A DNA stretch of 64,000 bases from Austropuccinia psidii (taxonomy: Eukaryota; Basidiomycota; Pucciniomycetes; Pucciniales; Sphaerophragmiaceae), in contig JALGQZ010000011.1 of the NCBI GenBank assembly GCA_023105745.1, positions 44,050,698 to 44,114,697 of the forward strand, given 5' to 3'. The notes beneath the pieces were generated by a model, which searched no databases, was not told the origin of the DNA, and saw nothing but the letters and a program-made list of their open reading frames with translations. A program made the position numbers and the translations under genes. Shown here piece by piece: positions 27,409-38,100 of the stretch. Each line of letters starts with the position of its first letter. The stretch's first letter is position 1.

Positions 27409-30400
27409 TGGAAGAAAACTTCATACCACTTGAGACCCAGTCACAGGCCAACATACCAGTGACACCCTCAGAACCAGAGGGCAGCAAGGGAAAAGGAAAA
27501 AGGCTTAGTGAAGGCCTGAAGTGGACACCAATAGCCACTCAGAGAAGTAGAAAACCACGAAACTCTGCATCAATACAAGGTAAACCAACCTTAACCACTT
27601 GTACAGGGAAGATTACAATTATTAACCCAGTTGTAACTTCTAAAGGCAAACTGCCCAAATCAGCAGACAAAAAATTTGTACAAGGCACAGTCAAAGGTAA
27701 ATACCCTAAGAAAATAAAGTTTTTGACTGCTTGCAAACACTGATATGTCCCCTGCATACCTCAGAGACCTTGGCTTCCAAAGGAGCCAGCCAGAGGAAAG
27801 AGGAGGATTGTCCAGAACCAGAAGACCTGAAAGAGGACACCCTGGACACAGTGGTGGATGGCAAAACAATGAGGGAGATAATATCAACCTTGCCATTCAC
27901 ACTCCAATTCAACAGAAATCTCAAACCAGAGGACTGGAAGGATATGGATCAAGTTCTTCAGATCCACCAGCTACTCAAAGATTTATTTCAATGGAGCATG
28001 GACAACAAAAGGTTCAACCTAGCAACTCACTGGGCAGAACTGGGATCAAGTTGCCAGAAGATCTGTCTCAAAGAGATAGACTTCAAAGACCTTATGGTAA
28101 TCACCAAGGGTTGGAATCCTACCAGGCAGCACAGACTCCTGGAGGCAAGGGCACAGAGGATAAGGGAGAATCAAGCCACTATCCTAGCTATAGAAGAACA
28201 GTTGACCCAGACAGGGCCTACTCAGATTCCTTCAGGTTCACAAGGAGCAGGCCAAATCAGCTCTCCAGTGGCTTCACACCATTCAGAAACCAGCAGATCA
28301 GTGGCCAAGAGTCACCATTCTTCACAATTCCAGGAAGTTTCCAGGAGAAGACAAGGAAACAAGGGCAAGAACAAAACCTCCTTCAACCAGAGGAGGAAAG
28401 AGTCAGATCCCATGATCCAGAAGCTGTTAGACTTGGTAAAGGAAGTACACAAGAACCAGAAGTAGTTGTAAACCACTCTAGAATCAGTAGTCCTAGTAAT
28501 AGAAACATTACCCCCACTCAGACTGAAAATAACATTGTCACATCTGAGAGTAACATCAACAGTGATACACTGTGGTTACAAGTGTCCCAATATGCTGAAC
28601 AATCTGCAAAGCAATTTGAAGAAATTAAAGCTAGCCAAGAGAGGATGAGACAAACTCAAGCCTCCTTGGAACAAATAGTTAAGAATCTTCAAGAAGGATA
28701 TGCTCAACTGAGCAAAGCCTCTGAAGAATCCAACAAAAGACTGAATCAAGTCTTTGAAGAACAACACCACAGCACAAGGGACAGGGAGTGTCTGGATCAA
28801 GAAATTAACAAATTGTTTAATGCCTACCATATCTTGAAGCCCCAACCACAAGGCCAAGCTATGGAGAATCCATATCAACCAGATGACATCAAACCAGATG
28901 CCATGTTGTTGAATAAGGCAAGATCTCCATCACAATACCAGGATGGAGATGGCATGTCTCATTCAGAGAAGGAAGCCTTGAAACAGCTTCCTGAGGCCTC
29001 AAGCTGGCCCAAATTCTCTGGATCAGGAGAATATGATCATATGGAACTCATAGATTATATTGATGGACTCTTCATTGATGTACCCAGCATACCAGATTAC
29101 TGGATTACTGCTGGAATGAATACTGCATTTAAAGGTCATGCAAGTATATGGTACACAGAAATGAAAGAAATCCATGGCAGAAGAAACTGGCCATGGTGGA
29201 AGAGTCAAATAATCCAAAAGTACAGTAATGGAACTTGGATATGGCAAAAGACCATGCCATTTGAGAATGACAAATACTCTGTGGACAAAGATCCATATGA
29301 GTGGTGTCTTAGACAGTCTAAAAGACTTAAAGGCATTGATCCTCAGATGAACATCCAAATGAGGAATCACAAACTTCTGACACAACTGCCAGGAGAGCTA
29401 GAGCATGCAGTAAAATGCAGGTGCAACCAGAATTGCACTCTAGATGACATAGCCAACACCTTACAAGACATAAGGAGGAGGACTAATATAGGGAAATTTA
29501 CCCCATATAGAAGCAGTAGTTTCAAGGAGAAACAACCTTTCAGGGTGGAGTTTAAAGACAAACCCAGAGAAAGAATGGCAGAAGTGGCAAAGAAGAAGAA
29601 TTCTTGTCACAATTGTGGTTCAACAGACCACTATGCCAACAACTGTCCAAAGGCAAAGAAAAAAGTCTATGCTATAGAAAAAGTCCCTGAAGAAGAACCT
29701 CCAACAGAGGACTCTGAATCAGACTCTATGGGAGATGCCATCAGGGAACCATCTGATGAGGATCAAGACCAAAGAGAGGAATTTCTAGTGGAATACCAAG
29801 AGGAAACCCCACTGGAAATCCAGGACATACAGTTAGAAGCAGGCATGCCACAGGACACTGCTAATAAGAACTTGTGCAAACACACACAAGATGCACAAAC
29901 ATTCCTGGTTACACCAACCAAAGGAATGGCATATATACATGGAACAGCCACAAAAATGACTGTATGTATTGACAATGCTCAGCACCCACTGCTCAGTGAC
30001 AGTGGAGCACATTGCTCCATAGTGGCCAGAAATTATCTGGATAACCACTTCCCAAACTGGGAAAAACAGCTCTTTCCCACTAAGGCAAAGAACTTCAAGA
30101 GTGCATCAGGGAAGATGACTTCCATTGGGACAATTATCAAAGAGATAATTATACCCCACAGGAAGGGTAATATCAGACTCAACCCAGAGTTTGTAGTGCT
30201 TGAAGATGCCCACATCCAAGGGTTTTTACTGGGAACAGATTACCAGAGGATGTATGGCATAGATATTTACAACAGTAAAAACAGGCACATTACCATTGGT
30301 ACCAACAAGGAAAAGAAATTTTCACTTGATATATACCACATATCTTCACAAGATCCCCTAGAAGAACTCTTGAAGGAATTCAAGGAGGGACAGTTTAGCA

Positions 30401-32282
30401 CTACCCTCACCAGTAAACAAAAACTAAGTTTACTGAAGATGCTGAGGAAGAACAGACCAGCATTTGCCATCGGTGAAGAACCACTAGGCAAGATTAAAGG
30501 CCATGATATAGAACTATATCTGGATGTGGAAAGACCTTATCCACCCATGCTGAGGAGACCTCCTTATCCAGCAAGTCTGGAAACCAGGAAAGAAATTGAA
30601 AAACACATCAATGAACTCCTGGACATGGATGTCATCAGGAAGATTGGACATAATGAAATAGTGGAAATCACCACTCCTGTCCTGATCACCTGGCATGATG
30701 GCAAGTCTAGATTGTGTGGAGACTTCAGAGCCCTGAATAACTACACAAAAGCGGACAGGTACCCTATACCAAGGATACCTCATGCCTTGGATAAGCTGGC
30801 CAAAGCCAAATACATAACCAAGATGGATTGTATGAAAGGCTTCCACCAAAATGGAGTTAAACCAAGCTCCATGACATTGCACAGAATAATATGCCATATG
30901 GGCATATATGAGTACACCAGGATGCCATTTGGCATCAAGAATGCACCAGCCCACTTCCAAAGGATGATGGACACCATATTTCAAGAAGAAATAATGGAAG
31001 GCTGGATGGTAGTATATATTGATGATATCATTATATACTCAGAGACATGGGAAGACCATGTACAATACATAGACAGAGTGCTGAGTAAATGTACACCCAT
31101 CAATCTGAAAATTTCACTTAAAAAGTGTAATTTTGGCCAACAAGAGCTGCTAGCTCTAGGACACAAAGTCTCAGGCCTTAGTCTGGCAATTGACCAGAAC
31201 AAAGTAGCAGCAGTACTGCAAAAGCCAGTACCAAAGAACATCAAAGAGATGCAATCTTTCCTTGGGTTTGCTAGCTACTATAGAAACCACATTAAGAACT
31301 TTGCACACATAACTAGTAGTTTATACAAGTTATGCTCAAAGGATGTAGTTTTTGAAATAACCAAGGAAAGGAGGGATGCATATGAGAGGATCAAATATGA
31401 ACTCACAAATGCACCTGTGCTCATCTTGCCTGACTTTGAACTACCATTCAAGCTATACATAGATGCAGCATGCAGCCAAGGCTTGGGAGCAGCCCTTCAC
31501 CAAAGACAAATTGTGGATGGTGAACCAAGAGAAGGTGTAATATGTTACATCTTCAGGCAACTGAAAGATTCAGAAGCCAGGTATGGGGCCACCCAGACAG
31601 AATGTCTATGTCTAGTCTGGGCTCTAGAAAAACTCCATTATTATTTGGAGGGAGCAGTATTTGAAGTCTACACAGACTGCACAGCGTTGAAGTCTTTACT
31701 AAACATGAAGACTACTAATAGACACATGCTGAGATGGCAAATAGCCATCCAGGAGTATAGAGGGAACATGACCATCATATACAAGGAAGGTAAAAGCCAT
31801 ACCAATGAAGATGGCCTTAGCAGATGGCCACTGGACAATGTCGAAAGCAATCCAGCTTATGACCCTGAAGTTGCTGCAAAAATTCCTATCCATTTCATGG
31901 AAATAAATAGGAAGAAGAACTTCAGATTCTCTGAATGGGCACCAGGGAGTGGTACCCTTGACAGTGGAAGCACTGATTCAGAAGGGACAGAAACCCCCAT
32001 ACTGGGAATAAGTTCCTCAGAACTGCATAATGAATTTTTCAATGCAGTACTGAAATCTTATGCTAAACACAAACAGTGCAGCATACTACTCCAACTCCTT
32101 CAACAAAGGTACAGGAGCCCAGAACTAGAAACCCAGCTGGAGGAACCCTGGTTGAGGGCCTATAAGGACAATAAATTCTTCCTTATAGATGGCCTGATTT
32201 ATAACAGAGAAAAGCACACCAGTGCACTCACAGTGACAGACAGAGACCACATCTCTTTAATTCTGCAGGAATGCCATGACTG
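27409..32282 (+). CDS. gag-pol: Element A gag-pol, 5' part (gag, protease, RT, RNase H, start of integrase), cut by element B
   Basis: Polyprotein of a Gypsy element. Three gag segments follow each other in different frames: 27409-27696, 27765-28435 and 28522 onward. Two candidate introns (27697-27764 and 28436-28521) join them in phase; a -1 frameshift is an alternative for the second. The third segment is then open without a stop to the B insertion at 32282. Visible landmarks are a coiled-coil-like Gln/Glu/Ser-rich region (28590-28800), a gag core (DYWITAG..., 29095-29480), a CX2CX4HX4C zinc knuckle (29605-29648), protease DSGAH (29998-30012), RT with YIDD (31015-31026), RNase H with [14 protein letters not shown] (about 31450) and the start of the integrase zinc domain (LILQECHD). 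The protein would continue after B at 42513. It is not functional now because of B and a later frameshift. Confidence 0.85.
27697..27764 (+). other. Candidate intron joining the first two gag frames of element A
   Basis: Donor AAAG|GTAAAT and acceptor CATACCTCAG| give a 68-bp intron. Removing it joins 27409-27696 to the conserved 244-codon frame in phase. Otherwise the first frame stops at 27743. The acceptor context is preserved in C (about 52965). Confidence 0.45.
28436..28521 (+). other. Candidate intron (or -1 frameshift zone) joining gag to the main gag-pol frame of element A
   Basis: The 244-codon frame ends at a TAG (28463-28465), and the pol-containing frame is -1 to it. A donor GTAAAG at 28436 and an acceptor CCCCCACTCAG ending at 28521 would join the two in phase. 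I found no canonical slippery heptamer in the needed frame before the stop. Confidence 0.35.
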
Positions 32283-32391
32283 TGTCACAGCCAAGGAGGC
32301 AGGGGCATTACCAATCATATTCCACAATCATTACTTCATTGATACCCCTCAAAACCCAATCAGCAAGGGGGTTTCATCCAAGATTCTCCAA

Positions 32392-32553
32392 ATACAGTTT
32401 TTCATACAGGCAAGATCCAAATACAGTTTCAAACCTCAATACAGTCATACAGGCAAGACCCAAATACAGGATTCACCAAATACAGGCCTGTAATCAATAC
32501 AGGCGCAAATACCTGTATTGACTGTATAACCTGTATTGGATTCACCAATACAG
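32392..32553. promoter_or_regulatory. ATACAG/CTGTAT motif array in the B LTR
   Basis: ATACAG occurs nine times (32392, 32404, 32421, 32439, 32447, 32464, 32480, 32497, 32548) and its inverse CTGTAT three times (32513, 32522, 32531) within 162 bp. Most are followed by G or preceded by A. This density in U3 looks like a transcription factor binding array. Confidence 0.7.
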
Positions 32554-32616
32554 GATTCAATCCCACATCCAACTTCTTCCAGCATACAGACAAGTATCTC
32601 AACACTCAAACTCCAA

Positions 32617-32675
32617 GGCTGGTATTTCTCACATATACCAGCCCCTCTTCACCCACCTGGGGGTTTTTCCCCCAG
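32617..32675 (+). promoter_or_regulatory. Core promoter region of the B LTR with two inverted repeats
   Basis: GGCTGGTAT (32617-32625) and ATACCAGCC (32635-32643) are a perfect 9-bp inverted repeat overlapping a TATA-like CATATACC. About 15 bp later, CTGGGGG-TTTTT-CCCCCAG (32657-32675) forms a perfect 7-bp stem. The predicted RNA start, from the primer match, is at the end of this hairpin (about 32674). Confidence 0.55.
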
Positions 32676-33045
32676 TTAATTAAAATAGTTGATTTATTAT
32701 TTAATATTATTTTATTCTCACTTTTGGAATATTATTTTATTATTTACTAAGTTAGTCTTAGCCTTCCCTCACCTGTTCAGTAGAGTCCTGGTGGCCATAT
32801 CCTTATTAATCCCTTTTCTCTTTTCTGAACAGGTTGAAACAGTGACTCAGGATTATTTGTGGTTGGCTCTTTATTATTGCTTTTGCTTTGTGTCTCTTAT
32901 CTTTTATACTTATTATTTTATGACTAGGAATTTATCCTCTTACTCCATTACTCTCATCATTTGAGTATTTCCTTTTGAGCCCTCCATAAGTAAGTCTGTT
33001 CACTGAGTGCCAGGCCCTCTTCATTTTAGAAGAGCCCCTGTGACA

Positions 33046-33060
33046 TTATTTTAATTAACT
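33046..33060 (+). other. Self-priming primer binding site of element B
   Basis: TATTTTAATTAACT (33047-33060), one base after the LTR, is a perfect 14-nt complement of AGTTAATTAAAATA in the LTR (32674-32687). No TGG is present, so a tRNA primer is unlikely. This is the arrangement known from the Tf1/sushi group, where the 5' end of the RNA folds back to prime reverse transcription. Confidence 0.7.
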
Positions 33061-33831
33061 CATAATTGCTTCTTTTCTTTCATTCATTTTATTCATTTCT
33101 CTCATTCTTCAATTATGATCTTTTCATGATTTTATGATTTTTATGATTTTTATGATTTTTTCTCTCTCATCAATTTTCATCTCATTCTTTTCATTCAAAT
33201 GAAAATTGATTCTCTTTCTCATTTCAAAATTTCTGCTGACCATTTCACTTTATCATTATCATTCTCATTTCTCTTTTTTTTTGTCTGAATTCAGGTTTAT
33301 CAGGTCATTTGAGTGGAATTATTTGGGTTAATTGATTATTCATTCAGGGATTTTATTGATTTGGGGTATTCAGTGATTTTGGATTTTGGAAATTTCTCAA
33401 GATTATTGATTTATTGATTGATTCCTCAAGACATTGATTTCACCTCAAGATTTTGAATTGACTTTGATTGAATTGATTTGATTGACTTGATTTGACTACT
33501 CAAGATAACTGATTTATCCTCAAGATTTGATTTAATTGATTGATTTGAATTTGATTCCTCAAGAAAATTGAATTGACTTTTGAAGATATTGATTGAATTC
33601 CTCAAGACTTAATTGATTTGATTTTGATTGACTTGATTTGACTTATTGATTGAAATTGATTATTCATAAGAATTTGACTTTGTCATATTCACTCTTCAAG
33701 ATTTATTCATATTGATTCACTTCAAGATTATTGATTGATTTCTCAAGTTCATCAAGATTTTCATTTGACTGTTTTGGTCAAGCCTTCTTTTATTCAAAGT
33801 ATCATCAAGTTTTATTTATTCTTCTTTCATA
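33061..33831 (+). other. T-rich untranslated leader of element B
   Basis: About 770 bp with simple-sequence character: TTTTATGA-type repeats (33125-33165), then many TTGATT and CTCAAGA words. No open frame. It ends TTCTTTCATA just before the gag ATG. It probably contains packaging or translation signals. Confidence 0.6.
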
Positions 33832-35190
33832 ATGCCAGTTCAGCATAGTCCCCCAGCCAAGCATACTAGATCCCAGAAGATTCCAGCTGTTCTCACTCCT
33901 ACAGCAAGGGCTCCTCTTGACCGCACACCATCAGTTCATCAACTGAGTGCAAATTTGGACAGAGGACCACCAATGGAAGGAGCAGCACCCTCAAGAAGAG
34001 GTGGAATGAAATCTAGAAGATCAAGATCCTTTTCTGGACTTTTGGGTGGCTACCCTGGCATGTCTGAAGGTGCAAGAGCAAGATTAGGGGAAGTTGAAGA
34101 TGAGGAGGGGGAAGAGTCTGTGGAAGAGGATGATTCTGGGGAGACTGAAGTGGCAGATGCCTTGGCAAATGCTCCAGAGGTGCCTCAGGGTTCTAATCTA
34201 GCCCTTTCTAGTCAACCTCCTGTCTCTCAAACTGATCCAATTCTCCTCAAGATGATGGAGCAAATGACTCAGTTCATGGGACAACTCACTCAAGCAGTTG
34301 CCCCCAGGGACAATTCCAAAGCCCCTGCTTTCAAGACTCCATCCATGAAGGCACCTGATTCTTTTGATGGTACTCAAGCTCATAAGTTGAGAGGATTTGT
34401 CCAATCCTGTCAACTAATTTTCCATAATGATCCAGCAAACTTCTTCTCTGACAGGAAGAAGGTTTTGTACTCAACTTCTTTTCTTACTGGTAGAGCTGGC
34501 AAGTGGATTGAACCTTACCTCTCAAATATTTCCAATGAAGACCCTTCCTACCTCCTCAATAATTGGCCATTATTTGAATCTCAATTATTCACTATGTTTG
34601 GTGACCACAATGAAGTCAGGAAAGCTGAACAAGAGTTGGACAATTTGAGGATGAAGGAAAGTGGTCATGTTTCCTTGTACATAGCAGATTTCAGAAGCTT
34701 AATGTCAAGAATTGGAGATTGGGGGGAAAGAGCTTACATTCATGTGTATAGAAGAGGCCTGGCATCAAGATTGTTGGACCAATTGGCTTCTCACCCTGGA
34801 ACGTTTGACACTCTTCAAGAACTTATGGATGTCACTTTAGAGTTAGACACAAGATATCATGAGAGGCAAAAGGAAAAGGGCAATCACCAAGAGAAGAAGC
34901 CTCCAATCATTGGATCCAATTTATCCAAGCCTCCTCAAAGTTCATCATCCAAGAAGCCTTATCACAATAAGAATAAGAAGGGGAAGAATTTTCAAATGTC
35001 CAAAGACAAGCCTCATGCTGCTCTCCTCAATAAGGACAACAAATTAATTGGTTCTGAAAAGGAGAGGAGGATTAAAGAAGGCTTGTGCAATTATTGTGGT
35101 GGTAAACACCCATTTGAAAAATGCTTCAAGAGGCCTGAGAATAGGCAAGGATCATCAAAAGTCTTCCCTAGCAAGCAGGGAAAAGCCTGA
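33832..35190 (+). CDS. gag: Element B gag
   Basis: A 452-residue structural protein. The N-terminal 110 residues are disordered and contain an acidic run (EVEDEEGEESVEEDDSGETE). A capsid-like domain follows (about 165-340) with KAPDSFDGTQAHKLRGFVQ, WPLFESQLFTMFGDHNEVRKAEQEL and a Ty3-type core. A Lys/Ser-rich linker leads to a zinc knuckle CNYCGGKHPFEKC (about 426-438), which is CX2CX3HX4C, one residue shorter than the usual CX2CX4HX4C. It starts at the first ATG after the leader. It ends QGKA-stop, overlapping the -1 frame of pol. Confidence 0.92.
   Translation: MPVQHSPPAKHTRSQKIPAVLTPTARAPLDRTPSVHQLSANLDRGPPMEGAAPSRRGGMKSRRSRSFSGLLGGYPGMSEGARARLGEVEDEEGEESVEEDDSGETEVADALANAPEVPQGSNLALSSQPPVSQTDPILLKMMEQMTQFMGQLTQAVAPRDNSKAPAFKTPSMKAPDSFDGTQAHKLRGFVQSCQLIFHNDPANFFSDRKKVLYSTSFLTGRAGKWIEPYLSNISNEDPSYLLNNWPLFESQLFTMFGDHNEVRKAEQELDNLRMKESGHVSLYIADFRSLMSRIGDWGERAYIHVYRRGLASRLLDQLASHPGTFDTLQELMDVTLELDTRYHERQKEKGNHQEKKPPIIGSNLSKPPQSSSSKKPYHNKNKKGKNFQMSKDKPHAALLNKDNKLIGSEKERRIKEGLCNYCGGKHPFEKCFKRPENRQGSSKVFPSKQGKA
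35178..35190 (+). promoter_or_regulatory. -1 frameshift site between gag and pol of element B
   Basis: The last gag codons are CAG GGA AAA GCC TGA. They contain the heptamer G GGA AAA (35178-35184), which fits X XXY YYZ in the gag frame. Pol is in the -1 frame and is open back to 35172, so slippage here gives a gag-pol fusion directly. Pol has no ATG near its start. Confidence 0.7.
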
Positions 35191-38100
35191 GTGGGAATCA
35201 TGATGTGTTCAATGGTTCTCACTTATTTCCTTCAAGAGCACAATTGTGCACTCTGAATACTAGTGTCAAGAAATCTTTAAAATTTCTTATTTTTTCTTCA
35301 ATCTCTGATATTTTTTATAGTATTCTCATTGATTCTGGTGCTACAAACTCCTTTATTGCAAAGAATTTTGTTCTCAAGTACTCATTGACCATGTCAGAGC
35401 TCCCTGAAAAGATTCCTCTTTTCATTCTGGATTCCAGTGAATCCACTTCCTTGTTCATCACCCATTATACCAAGTGGGTTGTTGATTTACCTTCCTTCCC
35501 AAGCTTTGAATGGGATTTCTTTATCATAGATTCACCCAAGGGAGAAGACCTAATATTGGGCTATGATTTTCTTTACCATTTCAATCCCATTATTGATTGG
35601 AAAAATGGATTGATCACCTATGATTCTAATCATAAGGATTCTAGTGGTATTATTCCTTCTACTAGTAATGACTTTTCCACTGCTGTCAACAGTGTTGCTC
35701 TGGCTGGTGAACTTAAGACACCTTCCTTTCCTCCTTCTGTCCATAACCCCTCCATTTTTCCCTCTCAGTCATTACTTCCATTAAGAGATGAAGTCTTCAA
35801 AGAGATAAAAGATGTTGGAGAAGATGTTGCTATATCTTCACTTCATCTCTTTCAAGGGGATATGGACCTTCCTCCTTTATCTTTTCATGCCTCCCTGGAG
35901 GAGCAGTGGGATGAGGAGGAAGAGCCAGAAGAGATTGAAACTGTTCTGAAGGTAGTCCCTCCTGTTTATCACAAATATTTGGATGTATTCTCCAAAGTGA
36001 AAGCAGAGAAACTTCCTCCACACCGTGCCTGTGATCATCATATCGAACTGGAGGGTCTTCTACCTCCAGTTGGTGTTATCTACTCTTTATCAAGAAATGA
36101 GTCAGAAACACTGCGGGCCTACATTTCAGAGAATGTAGAGAAAGGTTTCATTAGACCAAGCTCCTCCTCAACAGGAGCACCTGTCCTTTTTGTTAAGAAA
36201 AAGCATGGTGGTCTTCGTTTGTGTGTTGACTACCGCAAACTTAATGCTGTCACTAGGAAGAACAGGTATCCTGTTCCTCCAATGAATCAGCTTCTTACCG
36301 TATTCAACGGTGCTACTATCTTCTCCAAGATAGATCTGCGTGGTGCTTATAATCTCTTGAGAATCAAAGAGGGGGATGAGCACTTAACTGCTTTTAGAAC
36401 CAAATATGGCAGTTATGAATATTTGGTTATGCCATTTGGCTTAACCAATGCTCCAGCTTCATTCCAAAATCTTGTGAATGATATATTTGCAGATTATTTG
36501 GATGTTTTTGTTGTAGTGTACTTAGATGATATTATGGTCTTCTCTAGCTCTTTGGATGAACATGTTAAACATGTGGCCTCTGTTCTCCAAAGACTGAGAG
36601 ACAATAATTTGTTTGCTAAAGCCTCAAAGTGTGTATTCCATGCCTCAAGTGTGGAATACTTGGGCTATGTTGTTTCAAGTGATGGCCTCAAGATGGATTC
36701 TTCAAAGGTTCAACAAATCCTCAATTGGCCTCAGCCCAAGAACATCAAGGCCCTTCAATCCTTTCTTGGCTTTGCCAACTTTTATCGTCTTTTCATTAAA
36801 AATTATTCCAAAAAAATCTATGCTCTCACTTCCCTCCTTAAAAAAGATTCTCCCTTTATCTTCAATGAGGAAGCTCTTCGTCAGTTTCAGATACTCAAAG
36901 AAGCTTTCACCACTGCTCCTATCCTCTCTCACTTTAATCCTTCTCTTCCAACTATTGTAGAGACTGATGCCTCTGATTATGCCTTGGGTGCTGTACTGAG
37001 TCAGGTGAATGACTCAGGAAAGCATCCCATTGCATTTGATAGTCGCAAGCTCTTACCAGCTGAACTCAACTATGAAATTCATGACAAGGAACTCCTTGGC
37101 ATAGTTTGGGCTCTCAAGCGCTGGAGAGCCTTTCTCCTTTCTCTTTCTGATTCCTTTGAGGTCTTGACAGACCATTGTTCTCTCCAATATTTTATGTCCT
37201 CTAAAGTCCTTACTCGTCGTCAAGCCCGTTGGGCTGAATTTTTGTCTGAATTTCACTTTGTTATCACTTACCGCCCAGGCAGGCTGGCCACTTTACCAGA
37301 TGCCTTGTCACGTCGGGACGACGTGTACCCAGAGAGGGGGGTGGATTTCATCAGCAAGAATCCTCAAAACTTTCATCAAGTTCTCAAGCAAAATGAAATT
37401 CAAGAGTCAAGATTCTTTTCCATAAAAGTTGAAATGTTTTCAGATTTAGTTGATCAGATTCAAAGACAAGTATGGCAAGACAAAGACTATAAGGAGATCC
37501 TCAAGAAATTAGCAAGAGGAGAATCAGTCCCAGACTATTCTCTTGAACCTCAAGCAAAATTATTATTGTTCAAAGATAGAGTAGTTATTCCAAGCAATCA
37601 TGAAGTTCAATTGGACATTCTTCAAAGGCGTCATGATTCACCATTGGCTGGCCATCCTGGCCAGGAGAAGACCCTCAAGCTCATCAAGAGGGATTTTTAT
37701 TGGGCTGGCATGAATCAAATCATCAAGGACTATGTGTCCTCATGTCAGCAATGTTCAAGAAACAAGAACATCCACCATAAGAAGTTTGGATTACTCAAGC
37801 CTCTTCAAATTCCATCTGGTCCTTGGAATTCCTTATCAATGGACTTTATCACCCAATTGCCCTTGTCAAGCAACTTTGATTCAATTTTAGTAGTTGTAGA
37901 CAGATTTTCAAAAATGGCAATATTTATTCCAACTTATTCAACAATCACTGCTTTGGATTTAGCTCAAATATTCATTAATCATGTCTTTTCCAAACATGGT
38001 CTTCCAATCAGTATTGTTAGTGATAGAGGTTCATTATTTGTGTCATCATTTTGGACTCAATTGTGTCAGCAGCTCAAGATATCAAGAGATCTTTCAACTG

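Larger units (their letters stand above)
32283..33045 (+). repeat. 5' LTR of element B
   Basis: A 763-bp LTR with ends TGTCACAG...CTGTGACA (8-bp inverted). It carries a motif array (32392-32553), a promoter-like block and the sequence matching its primer site. Short open frames such as 32689-32964 occur identically in the 3' LTR because the LTRs are identical; I do not consider them genes. Confidence 0.97.

Noticed and set aside
27745..28465. First 240 codons of the long plus-strand frame of element A, overlapping the 244-codon frame
   Set aside because: This frame is closed in element C while the other is preserved; the overlap is probably fortuitous and not part of gag.
30514..30984. Long minus-strand open frames opposite element A pol
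   Set aside because: Shadows of the constrained sense frame; no domain and no separate conservation.
32689..32964. 91-codon hydrophobic frame in both B LTRs, resembling a small membrane protein
   Set aside because: Its identity in both LTRs is due to the LTRs being identical; it overlaps the predicted RNA start and has no other support.
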